DNA of 64,000 bases. Origin: Streptomyces acidiscabies (lineage in GTDB: Bacteria > Actinomycetota > Actinomycetes > Streptomycetales > Streptomycetaceae). Positions 41,619 through 49,284 of the stretch are shown one piece after another (the stretch's first letter is position 1; every line of letters starts with the position of its first letter). The DNA lies in the NCBI RefSeq assembly GCF_020010905.1, contig NZ_JAGJBY010000002.1:4774001-4838000 (forward strand). The letters run 5' to 3'. The notes below the pieces were generated by a model. It ran no database searches and had not been told where the DNA came from. It saw only the letters and a list, made by a program, of their open reading frames with translations. A program made the translations under genes and the position numbers.

Positions 41619-42170
41619 CTACGGGCGCCGGCCTGTGATGGCCACTATCCGGTCGAGGAGCGGAGCGTCGGCGGGGACCTCGACGGCCGGGCCCCACAGG
41701 CCCTCGACGGGAGCGTTCGGGACGAACGCGGCCACGTGGGCGTAGCAGGCTTGCAGCGTGTCGTCGGGGAGGTCGAAGGGCTGGCCGGTGGCCTCGGCGA
41801 GGTCCCAGATGTGCACCACTATCTCGGTGAGTGCGACCTTCCCCCAGGTGTCGTTCGGCAGGTCGACGCCCGCGGCGACGGTCGTGCCCTGCCAGGCCGC
41901 CGGGTCGTCCCAGGCGTCGCCGAGCGCCTGCACGTTCTTGGCGACGCTGCCCCGCCAGTCGTCGCCGGGGTTCGCGGCATTCAGCTCAGTGCTGGCTGCG
42001 TCGGTGCCCTTGCGGGCGAGGCCGGCGAACCCCTGAGAAGCCTCGTCGACGTGGGTGATGAGGTCACGGACGGTGTATTCGGTACAGGGAGTGGGACTGG
42101 TGAGCTGCTCATCGCTCACGCCGGCCAGCACGTCGATCATCTGGCGGCAGGCCGGCTTCAGGTCGATCAC
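41619..42170 (-). CDS. TIGR03086-family DinB-like metal-binding protein
   Basis: 183 residues from GTG 42170 with GAGGAG upstream. It has a DinB/mycothiol-dependent maleylpyruvate isomerase-type four-helix fold: LKPACRQMIDVLAGVSDEQLTSPTPCTEYTVRDLITHVDEAS, LTEIVVHIWDLAEATGQPF and LQACYAHVAAFVP. Candidate metal ligands are H in LITHVDEA and H in IVVHIWDLA. Known of the family: metal- and often mycothiol-dependent enzymes with few proven reactions. The gene stands alone, divergent from the fibronectin-repeat gene. Confidence 0.88.
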   Translation of the reverse strand: MIDLKPACRQMIDVLAGVSDEQLTSPTPCTEYTVRDLITHVDEASQGFAGLARKGTDAASTELNAANPGDDWRGSVAKNVQALGDAWDDPAAWQGTTVAAGVDLPNDTWGKVALTEIVVHIWDLAEATGQPFDLPDDTLQACYAHVAAFVPNAPVEGLWGPAVEVPADAPLLDRIVAITGRRP

Positions 42171-42261
42171 GGTCTTTTCTCCTCGGTCGCGCGATGCGGT
42201 CACACAGACAGACGGTTCGCGGGACAAGAACTCATCGGTCTGCTGCGGCCAGCAGGCGACG

Positions 42262-44457
42262 GTGACCGGACTCGCCTTCCCCGCCACCGCGCAGGCGGCC
42301 GTGAGCTGCGCGGCCGGCGTGTGGAAGGCCCAGTACTACGCCAACACCACACTCACCGGCACCCCGAAGGCCACCGTCTGCGACACCTCCGTCGCCGAGA
42401 ACTACGGCCTCGGCGACCCCGCCGGCGTCACCCTGCCGAGGGACAGGTTCGGCGTCCGCTGGACCACCACCCGCGACTTCGGCTCCGGCGGCCCCTTCGA
42501 CCTCACCGTCGCCGTCCAGGACGGTGCCCGCGTCTACCTCGACGGCTCCCGCAAGATCGACCTGTGGCGCGACGTCAGCCGGACGCAGAGGAAGACCCTC
42601 CGCCTCACCGTCCCGCGCGGGACCCACACCCTGCGCGTGGACTTCGCCGCCTTCACCGGCGCCGCCGACATCGCCTTCACCTACCAGCCCGTCACCGGTG
42701 CCGCCGACAGGACCGCACCCCTGGCGCCGGCCGGCGTGAAGGCCGGCTACGCCCCGGCCACCCTGAGGGCGACCCTGACCTGGTCCCGCAACCCCGAGCT
42801 GGACCTGGCCGGCTACCGCGTCTACCGCCGCACCGCAGGCACCGGCGACTGGAGTCAGCGCACCAGCACTCCGGTCACCGGCACCGGCTTCACCGACACA
42901 CCCCCGGCCACCGGCGCCACGTACGAGTACGCCCTGCGCGCCGTCGACCGCTCCGGCAACCTCTCCCCGCTGTCCGCCCCGGCACGCGTCGTCAGCGCCG
43001 ACAAGGAGGCCCCCGCCACCCCGACCGGACTCACGGCCACGTACGACGACTTCGGCGCCCGGCTCTCCTGGTCCGCGGTGACCGGAGCGAGCGCCTACGA
43101 GGTGCAGCGCTCCCGCACGCCCGAAGGGCCGTACGCCTCCCTCTCCGTACCCACGCAGAGCACCGCCCTGACCGACCCCGGCGCCACCGCGGGCACGACC
43201 TACCACTACCGCGTACGGGCCCTGGACAGCGCCGGCAACGCCTCCGCGTACTCCGCGCCCGTCCAGCTCGCCACGACCGAGCCCAAACCCCTCCCGCCGG
43301 CCCGCGTCTCCGCCCAGGGCTGGGTCGACCGCAACACCGTCGGCTGGCGGTACGACGGCGACGCCACCCACCGGTTCCACGTCTACGCCGCCGAGTCGGC
43401 CGACGGCCCCTGGACCCGGCTGACCGGGACCCCGGTCACCGGCTCCGCCTACGACGACGTCACGGCGCCCGTCGGCCGGGCGCGCCACTACCAGGTCAGG
43501 ACGGTCACGGCACACGGCACGGAGTCGAACCCGTCGGCGACGGCCTCGGCCACCCGCACCGGCGACGTCACCCCGCCGCACATGCCGTACGGCCTGGACG
43601 CGTGGAACGGCACCGACGGCGTCCACCTCGCCTGGACGGCCAACACCGACGACACCGATCACTACCTCGTCCTGCGCAAGCCGATGTTCGGCGCGTGGGA
43701 GGAGATCGCCGTGGTGCGGGGCGCCGTATATCTGGACGCCGCCGCCCAGGTCGACGTGCAGTTCGGCTACACCGTCCGCGCCGTCGACGCGGCCGGCAAC
43801 GTCTCCCCCCTGCCCGAGCCCGGCTACGGCACCGTCTACGGCAAGCGCCTGCCGGTCCGCGAGAAACCGGCCGCACCCGCCTCGGCGACCGCGACGGCCG
43901 TGAACGGCAACGTCACCGTGGAGTGGACCGCGAGCACGTCGGCCGACGTGGCGGGCTACTACGTCTACCGCACGACCTCCTCGGACCCCACGTCGGCCTA
44001 CTCGGTCTCCCCGCTCGTCACCGGGACGACGTTCACGAACGAGAACGTGCCCGCCGGAAAGACCTGGTACTACGTCGTCCGCGCCGTCAGCAGATACAGC
44101 ATGTGGTCCGACTTCTCGCCGACGGCCGAGGCCACCGTGCCCTGCCCGGCGATGACCGCACCGGCCACTCCCCGGATCACCGGGGGCGGCAGGGGCGCTG
44201 ACTTTGTCCGGCTCGACTGGGAGGTGGGAGCGTGCGACCAGGGGACCACCGTCTCGTACAACGTCTACCGGTCCACGTCCGCCTCGGACGTCTTCACCCC
44301 TGAGCACCGCATCGCCTCCGGCGTGACACAGCCGACCTGTACGGACCCGGTCCCGGCTCGGGCGTATTACTACTACGTCGTCACGGCCGTGGCCGCCGAC
44401 GGCACCGAATCGGCCCCGCAGGCAAGGCCGTTCGAGATCTCGACACAGGCACCCTGA
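42262..44457 (+). CDS. Secreted PA14-like / six fibronectin type III repeat protein, N-terminus probably lost
   Basis: The frame is open upstream, but recognisable sequence begins VTGLAFPATAQAAVSCAAGVW, which is the end of a signal peptide; its positive N-region and hydrophobic core are absent and no ribosome binding site is seen. GTG 42262 gives 731 residues. A PA14-like beta domain (KAQYYANTTLTG, FGVRWTTTRDF, VQDGARVYLDGSRKIDLWRD) covers ~10-150. Six FN3 repeats follow, each ending like YALRAVDRSGNLSPLS or YRVRALDSAGNASAYS. No catalytic domain is seen. Probably an extracellular scaffold or cell-surface protein whose promoter end was removed by a rearrangement near 42235. Confidence 0.7.
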   Translation: MTGLAFPATAQAAVSCAAGVWKAQYYANTTLTGTPKATVCDTSVAENYGLGDPAGVTLPRDRFGVRWTTTRDFGSGGPFDLTVAVQDGARVYLDGSRKIDLWRDVSRTQRKTLRLTVPRGTHTLRVDFAAFTGAADIAFTYQPVTGAADRTAPLAPAGVKAGYAPATLRATLTWSRNPELDLAGYRVYRRTAGTGDWSQRTSTPVTGTGFTDTPPATGATYEYALRAVDRSGNLSPLSAPARVVSADKEAPATPTGLTATYDDFGARLSWSAVTGASAYEVQRSRTPEGPYASLSVPTQSTALTDPGATAGTTYHYRVRALDSAGNASAYSAPVQLATTEPKPLPPARVSAQGWVDRNTVGWRYDGDATHRFHVYAAESADGPWTRLTGTPVTGSAYDDVTAPVGRARHYQVRTVTAHGTESNPSATASATRTGDVTPPHMPYGLDAWNGTDGVHLAWTANTDDTDHYLVLRKPMFGAWEEIAVVRGAVYLDAAAQVDVQFGYTVRAVDAAGNVSPLPEPGYGTVYGKRLPVREKPAAPASATATAVNGNVTVEWTASTSADVAGYYVYRTTSSDPTSAYSVSPLVTGTTFTNENVPAGKTWYYVVRAVSRYSMWSDFSPTAEATVPCPAMTAPATPRITGGGRGADFVRLDWEVGACDQGTTVSYNVYRSTSASDVFTPEHRIASGVTQPTCTDPVPARAYYYYVVTAVAADGTESAPQARPFEISTQAP

Positions 44458-44485
44458 GCCGCGAGGCTCCACTGGTCAAGGGGAG

Positions 44486-44511
44486 GCCACCGAGCCGTGT
44501 GCGTCGGTGGC
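44486..44511 (+). terminator. Hairpin after the FN3 gene
   Basis: GCCACCGA / TCGGTGGC with a 10-nt loop, 29 nt after the stop codon. The remainder of the 230-nt gap to the snapalysin gene shows no gene. Confidence 0.55.
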
Positions 44512-44687
44512 ATCCCAGTGCCTGGGCCCTCCGCAACTTCCTTTTCCGAAGGGGTTGCTGACGGAGAATAATCATGACAGGTGCATGACCTGAAGGGCTT
44601 CCGGGGCATACGATCGCAAGGCCCCGAAGAGCGGCCGACGGCGCGCCCTTCGGTGCCGGACCTCCCCCCACGGATGAAGGAGCAGCA

Positions 44688-45245
44688 ATGCCCCTCAGCA
44701 CATGGCTCAAGGCAGGCACGTGCGCCGCGGCGCTCACCCTCGCCATGGCGAGCGTCGCGACCGCCGCCCCCGCGAGTACCCGGGTAGCAGCCGTGACCCT
44801 TCGGTACGACGACACCCGCGCCGGAGGCTGGGAAGCCGCGATCGCGGCCGGAGTCGCCTCGTGGAACGCGAACGTGAGCAACGTCAGGCTGGTGGAAGCG
44901 GCGCCCGGCACCACGGCCGAGATCGTGATCGTCGCCACCACGGGCTGGCCGCAGGCCACACTCGGCCCCGTCCGCCCGGGCCGTCAGGTCCGCGTCGAAC
45001 TCGGCAGCCAGGCCGTGAGCGACGGCTACGACAAGACCCGGATCGCCGCCCACGAACTGGGCCACAGCCTCGGCCTGCCGGACACCAAGCCCGGCCCCTG
45101 CTCCCAGCTGATGTCGGGTTCGAGCGCCGGTACGGCCTGCACCAACGCCGTACCCGACGCGAGGGAGAAGTCCCGCGTGCAGTCCGCCTACGCGAGCGCC
45201 GCGCTCGCACCCGCTGACGGCCGGACCCTCGTCGACGCGCCCTGA
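44688..45245 (+). CDS. snpA: Snapalysin family zinc metalloprotease (M7)
   Basis: 185 residues from ATG 44688, with GAAGGAG 7 nt upstream. Signal peptide (LKAGTCAAALTLAMASVATAA) precedes a small metalloprotease domain. The extended zinc motif HELGHSLGLPD (H-E-x-x-H-x-x-G-x-x-D), with Asp as third ligand, is the hallmark of snapalysin. Cysteines in GPCSQLMSG and TACTNAVPD match the family disulfide. Known role: secreted protease hydrolysing milk proteins. In characterised Streptomyces loci a divergent LysR regulator (snpR) sits next to this gene; none is present here. Confidence 0.92.
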   Translation: MPLSTWLKAGTCAAALTLAMASVATAAPASTRVAAVTLRYDDTRAGGWEAAIAAGVASWNANVSNVRLVEAAPGTTAEIVIVATTGWPQATLGPVRPGRQVRVELGSQAVSDGYDKTRIAAHELGHSLGLPDTKPGPCSQLMSGSSAGTACTNAVPDAREKSRVQSAYASAALAPADGRTLVDAP

Positions 45246-45315
45246 GCCCACTGTCACAGCCACCGATGAATTTCCTGCGCTGGTGCGGTCTACCTCTCGA
45301 TGAAAGGAGCGCACC

Positions 45316-45921
45316 ATGCGCAAGATCGTTGTCTGTACGTTCCTGTCGCTGGACGGCGTCATGCAGGCGCCCGGTGGTCCGGACGAGGATGCCGAGAGCG
45401 GGTTCGCGTACGGCGGCTGGCAGAAGGCGGTGAGTGACGACGAGGTCGGTGCGGCCATCGCCGGGTGGTACGAGTCGTCCGACGCGATGCTGCTCGGGCG
45501 TAAGACGTACGAGATCTTCGCGTCGTACTGGCCGACCGCCGATCCCGGCAACCCGTTCACCGAGCGGATGAACAGCATGCACAAGTACGTGGCGTCCAGG
45601 ACCCTGGCGTCGGTGGAGTGGCAGAACTCCACGCTGCTGGAGGGCGACGTCACCGATGCCGTACGGACGCTGAAGGCATCCGACGGCGGCGACATCAACG
45701 TCGTCGGCAGTGGCGACCTCGCCCAGACCCTCATGCGGCACGGCCTCGTCGACGAGTACCGGCTGACCATCCATCCGGTGATCATCGGCACCGGCAAGCG
45801 GCTGTTCGCCGACGGGGCGATCCCCGCCGCGCTGGAGCCGGTCAGCGTGTCGACGACGAAGGGCGGCACGGTGGTCGGCGTCTACCGACCGAACGGCGAG
45901 CCCAGCTACGACAGTTATTAG
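45316..45921 (+). CDS. RibD C-terminal/dihydrofolate reductase-like protein
   Basis: 201 residues from ATG 45316, with GAAAGGAG upstream. It has the DHFR-like fold of the RibD_C family: VVCTFLSLDGVMQAPGGPDED, AMLLGRKTYEIFASYWP, KYVASRTLASVEWQNSTLL, DINVVGSGDLAQTLMRHGLVDEYRLTIHPVIIGTGKRLF. Known of the family: NADPH-binding reductases, many uncharacterised and often stress-linked in actinobacteria. It is a single gene with normal codon usage. Confidence 0.93.
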   Translation: MRKIVVCTFLSLDGVMQAPGGPDEDAESGFAYGGWQKAVSDDEVGAAIAGWYESSDAMLLGRKTYEIFASYWPTADPGNPFTERMNSMHKYVASRTLASVEWQNSTLLEGDVTDAVRTLKASDGGDINVVGSGDLAQTLMRHGLVDEYRLTIHPVIIGTGKRLFADGAIPAALEPVSVSTTKGGTVVGVYRPNGEPSYDSY

Positions 45922-46086
45922 TCCACGGGCAGCGGGTTCGGCCGCCCCGCGCTTCCAGTGCTGCGTGCGCGGACAGCGCCGCCTGTTCGCCGCCCAGCAC
46001 TCCCCGCAGCCCTGTCTCCCGCAACGCGACCGCCACGGCCCGGCAGGTCGAGGGCGTAGACGGTGTAGTCGTCCGCGATCAGGGTA
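45922..46086 (-). pseudogene. Leftward coding fragments
   Basis: Leftward reading gives LIADDYTVYALDLPGRGGR at 46088-46032, typical of an alpha/beta hydrolase before its nucleophile. In another frame it gives VALRETGLRGVLGGEQAALS to a stop near 45920. No intact gene exists here. Confidence 0.4.
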
Positions 46087-46470
46087 CGGCGCGTCGTCGC
46101 GGTGAACCCGTACGACTACCGCGACGGCACCGCCCGGTCCGGTCTCCTCGCGCGCATGGTCATCGGCGGAATCATCGCCCCGGGGGTGGGCAAGGTGATC
46201 GCCGAGCAGGAGCCCAAGCCCGTCCTGCGCAGAATCCTGCAAGGCGGCGTCGGCGACAAGGCCGCTTTCCGGGAGGACTACCTCGACGAACTCCTCCAGT
46301 CGGGCAGGCGTCCCGGCCGTCGCCCGCGCCCTGTACCGGAACATGCCCAGCCTCATCGCGGCCCGCTCGCGCTGCCCGCCGCCGACTTCACGCAGGTACC
46401 GGGAGCGGACCACTTCATCGCGCTGGAGCGGCCGGACGTGGTGGCCGACTTGCTGCACGCGATGGTCTGA
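46087..46470 (+). pseudogene. C-terminal part of an alpha/beta hydrolase
   Basis: Rightward sequence RRVVAVNPYDYRDGTARSGL, LARMVIGGIIAPGVGKVIAE and QPKPVLRRILQGGVGDKAAF-type cap-domain residues continue to the C-terminal TQVPGADHFIALERPDVVAD with a catalytic-type His. Between them the frame breaks near 46310 (ALYRNMPSLIAARSR is in another frame), and no N-terminal half or nucleophile precedes it in this orientation. Confidence 0.6.
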
Positions 46471-46479
46471 AGCGCGCGC

Positions 46480-46720
46480 TCTTTGGAATACCCATTGTCC
46501 GTGCTCTCGTCGCCGACAAGAAGTACTCCGTCAAGGTCCTTACCCGGGACGCCACTTCCGCCCGGGCCCAGGAACTCATCGCGTTCGGAAACGTCTCCGT
46601 CCATCCGCAGCTACGAGATAGCGATCGAAAGATACCGGCGACGTCGCCGGGGCGGACCAGGTGTTCGCCCCGGATGTGATCGACCACAACCCTGCTCACC
46701 GTCTTCATGCCTCACGACGC
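46480..46720 (+). pseudogene. NmrA-like and SnoaL-like remnants
   Basis: IPIVRALVADKKYSVKVLTR and DATSARAQELIAFGNVSVHP resemble the N-terminal region of NmrA-type NAD(P)-binding proteins, minus the glycine loop. After a frame change, GDVAGADQVFAPDVIDHNPA resembles a SnoaL-like domain start. Both stop within 100-150 nt. Confidence 0.45.
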
Positions 46721-46731
46721 GGAGCGCTTCC

Positions 46732-47067
46732 TCAGCTCCGTACGAGGTCATAGGAGTCGGTGACCAGTTCCTCGACCAGGGCGGCGGTGACGCCCGGGCC
46801 TGCGCCCACGGAGATCCAGTGGGCCTTGTCGAGGTAGCGGCCCACGCCGACCGAGGGGTACGTCGCGCGCAGCCGCCGTCCGTGTTCCGGCTCCGCCTTG
46901 ACGGTGATGATCCGCTCGCCGGGGTCGTCGGTGACGATCAGGAAGACCTTTCCGGCGACCTTGCGGACGTCCAGGCCGGGGGAGAAGGGGCGGCTGCTCG
47001 TGGTGCCGGGCAGCGCGTCGGCCGTCCGGCGCGCCGCCCGCTGCAACTGCTCCCCGGCGAGGGTCAC
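46732..47067 (-). CDS. MmcQ/YjbR family protein (second copy)
   Basis: 111 residues from GTG 47067, which overlaps the stop of the upstream paralogue (GTGA). Family signatures are DVRKVAGKVFLIVTDDPGERIITVKAEPEHGRRLRATYPSVGVGRYLDKAHWISV and the C-terminal ELVTDSYDLV. Known of the family: small CyaY-like fold, annotated as putative DNA-binding; no proven function. It is translationally coupled to a diverged copy of itself. Confidence 0.85.
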   Translation of the reverse strand: MTLAGEQLQRAARRTADALPGTTSSRPFSPGLDVRKVAGKVFLIVTDDPGERIITVKAEPEHGRRLRATYPSVGVGRYLDKAHWISVGAGPGVTAALVEELVTDSYDLVRS

Positions 47068-47441
47068 CGCCCGCCCCCGGCGCCCGGGTCCACCGGCCGC
47101 TGCGCCCTCGGCAGGCGGTCGACGACCAGCCGGTAGGAGTCGGTGACCAACTCCTCGACCAGGCCCTCGTCGAGGACACCGCCGTGCAGGGTGATCCAGT
47201 GCTTCTTGTTCATGTGGTAGCCGGGAGTGATCTCCGCGTACTGCGCACGCAGCGCCACCGCGTCGTCGGGCGCGGACTTCAGGATCACCATCGGTTCCCC
47301 GGTCACCTCGGTGACCAGCATGAACACCTTGCCGCGCACCTTGTGCACGTCCCACTCGGGGCCGAACGGGTGCTCCAGTACGGTGCCGGGCAGCCCCTCG
47401 GCGTACTGAGCGGCCAGCCGCTGCACTTCCGCGCCGTCCAT
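47064..47441 (-). CDS. MmcQ/YjbR family protein (first copy)
   Basis: 125 residues from ATG 47441, with AAGGAGG upstream. It shares with the next gene the pattern WDVHKVRGKVFMLVTEVTGEPMVILKSAPDDAVALRAQYAEITPGYHMNKKHWITL and ELVTDSYRLVVDRLP. The two copies look like an old tandem duplication, as they differ at most positions outside the motif residues. Expected to be a small cytoplasmic protein. Confidence 0.88.
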   Translation of the reverse strand: MDGAEVQRLAAQYAEGLPGTVLEHPFGPEWDVHKVRGKVFMLVTEVTGEPMVILKSAPDDAVALRAQYAEITPGYHMNKKHWITLHGGVLDEGLVEELVTDSYRLVVDRLPRAQRPVDPGAGGGR

Positions 47442-47468
47442 ACCGCGCGCCTCCTTCCTTCCGTACCG

Positions 47469-47900
47469 TCAGGACGCGATCGCCTCGGTCGTGGTCTGGC
47501 TGAACGCCCAGTTGGAGTGCACGATCCGCCACTCGCCGTCGACCAGCCGGTACGCCTCCGTGGAGTTCCAGGCGCGCAGCTGCCGCTCCTTGCCGTCGTC
47601 GTCGAGGACGTACGTGTCGAGGTTGTAGGCCAGGACCGCGAAGTCGCCGCCCTCGCTGACGTGCACGACGGGGTTCAGGTACTCGCTGCGCACGATGTGT
47701 GGGTTGGTATAGGCCGCGTCGATGTGGGCGATCACCTCGTCACGCCCCACGATCACGTCCTTGAGGATCGGGTCGAAGTAGCTGATCTCCTCGGCGTAGT
47801 TGTCGAGGTAGCCGCGGTTGTCACCGGCGCTCCACCGCTCGTTGAACGACTTCTCCAGCTCCAGAACGGTCCTGCTGATCGCGGCCTTGTCGACGCTCAT
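47469..47900 (-). CDS. NTF2-like/SnoaL-like protein
   Basis: 143 residues from ATG 47900, with CGGAGGG upstream. The cone-shaped NTF2 fold is recognisable from FNERWSAGDNRGYLDNYAEEISYFDPI, RDEVIAHIDAAYTNPHIVRSEYLNPVVHVSEGGDFAVLAYNLDTYV and the closing STEAYRLVDGEWRIVHSNWAF. Known of the superfamily: ligand binding, isomerase or hydrolase roles; this DUF4440-like branch is mostly uncharacterised. It lies 27 nt upstream of the YjbR pair on the same strand and may be co-transcribed. Confidence 0.85.
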   Translation of the reverse strand: MSVDKAAISRTVLELEKSFNERWSAGDNRGYLDNYAEEISYFDPILKDVIVGRDEVIAHIDAAYTNPHIVRSEYLNPVVHVSEGGDFAVLAYNLDTYVLDDDGKERQLRAWNSTEAYRLVDGEWRIVHSNWAFSQTTTEAIAS

Positions 47901-48030
47901 CGCGTGTCCCTCCGTGGACGCTCGGCGTGTGTGAACTCCGGTACCGGACGGCACCGGCGGCCCGCCGTCGCGGACCCGAGATCCACTCTGTCCCGCGCCT
48001 GACCGGCCACCGCCCTGAACTGCGGGCACA

Positions 48031-48440
48031 TGATGGTCACTGGCGGACAACCGGACGAGAGCCCCACCCCGCTGTTCGGCTTCCAGCCGCCGGTCGGCAC
48101 CCCGTACAGCACTGGAGGTCACCACGATCGGGGACTTCCACACCGATCACGATGACCACTACCTGATCCTCGTGACGTCCGGCGTACTCAAGCACGACGT
48201 CGACCACATCACCCGGACCGCCGCCCCCGGCCAATGGCTCTGGGGACGCCCCGGACGCACCCAGTGCTGGCACCCGCCCGCCAACGTCACCGGCCCTTCA
48301 TCCTCTTCGAGCCGGACGTCCTGGATGCCGCGACCGCCCGCCTCCTCGAAGCCCGCCGCCTGGGCAGCACGGGCAGAACACCCGGACAACAGCTCCGGCC
48401 CACGCTCCGATCGGCCTCTTTGAGGCAGCCCTGACCAGCA
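48031..48440 (+). pseudogene. AraC-type regulator N-terminal remnant
   Basis: A cupin-like sensor region is split over frames: PLFGFQPPVGTP, then FHTDHDDHYLILVTSGVLKH and VDHITRTAAPGQWLWGRPGR, then after a +1 shift PFILFEPDVLDAATARLLEA. The pattern of a ligand domain followed by W-x-R-P-G-x-T-Q and F-E-P-D is typical of AraC regulators. The DNA-binding half is absent. Confidence 0.55.
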
Positions 48441-48501
48441 CCCCATCCGCGGCCGGTGAGCGTCCCGAGAGAGCGCACCTGACTCGCGCCGGGGGCCTGC
48501 G

Positions 48502-49170
48502 TCAGTCGTTCTGTCTGGCCGAGAGCCCCCGGGTGACGAGGCTCAGCGCCCCCGCCAGTTGTTCGCGGTGGTGGTGCAGCAGACCAGGAGTGAGGCCGGT
48601 GTCCGCCGTGTCGTGGGCGAGGAGGTCGGTCGCCACCTTGAACACGGCGTTCATGGCGGCGGCCTGCGAGCGGACCTCGAACCCGTCGGACGGCAGGCCT
48701 GCCCGTGTGGCCAGCGCTTCGGCGAAGGAGTCCTCCGCGCGCTCCCCGAGCACGAGATAGACGGCGCGCAGCCCGGGCTCGAACCGGGTCAGCCGGACCA
48801 CGGCGTGGACGGCCTCGATGTCCGCGTCGGACGACGAGTCGAGGACCGGGCGGTAGGCCTCGCGCAGATGCTCCGTCAGTTCGATGCCGGGCGGCCAGGT
48901 GCGCAGGGCCGCCCGGAAGGCGTCGACCACCTGGGTGAGCAAGGGCTCCACGCAGCTCTCCTTGGTGCGGAAGTGGCGCCAGAGGGTGCGTTCGGAGACC
49001 CCGGCGGCCTTCGCGATCTCCTCGCCGGAGGTGGCGGCGACGCCCCGTTCGGCGAAGAGCCGCACGGCATGGCGGGAGATGCCGAGGCGTTGCCGCTCGC
49101 GCTGTTCGCTGCTCACGGGTGGCCGGCCCCGACGAGGTGTGCGGCCGGCGCCCGCTCTGAAGTCCTCCAT
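48502..49170 (-). CDS. TetR/AcrR family transcriptional regulator
   Basis: 222 residues. The N-terminal helix-turn-helix is RLGISRHAVRLFAERGVAATSGEEIAKAAGVSERTLWRHFRTKESCVEPL (about 28-77). The ligand-binding helices that follow are unlike any named subgroup. It is transcribed divergently from the cytochrome P450 gene with a 114-nt spacer, so it is probably the repressor of that gene. The spacer contains two direct ATTGGC words 15 nt apart (49206, 49221) and a TTGGCA -35-like box at 49222-49227. Confidence 0.92.
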   Translation of the reverse strand: MEDFRAGAGRTPRRGRPPVSSEQRERQRLGISRHAVRLFAERGVAATSGEEIAKAAGVSERTLWRHFRTKESCVEPLLTQVVDAFRAALRTWPPGIELTEHLREAYRPVLDSSSDADIEAVHAVVRLTRFEPGLRAVYLVLGERAEDSFAEALATRAGLPSDGFEVRSQAAAMNAVFKVATDLLAHDTADTGLTPGLLHHHREQLAGALSLVTRGLSARQND

Positions 49171-49284
49171 CGGGTGATCTTAGGCAGGCCCTTGCGCGCG
49201 GGCCGATTGGCGCGAACATTATTGGCAGCCACTGACAGCAAAATGCTACGGTCGGGCCACCGGAAGGAACACCGGAGGAGAGCC

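Noticed and set aside
41541..44201. Long rightward alternative frame over the FN3 gene
   Set aside because: Arg/His/Pro-rich shadow; the FN3 repeats are in the other frame.
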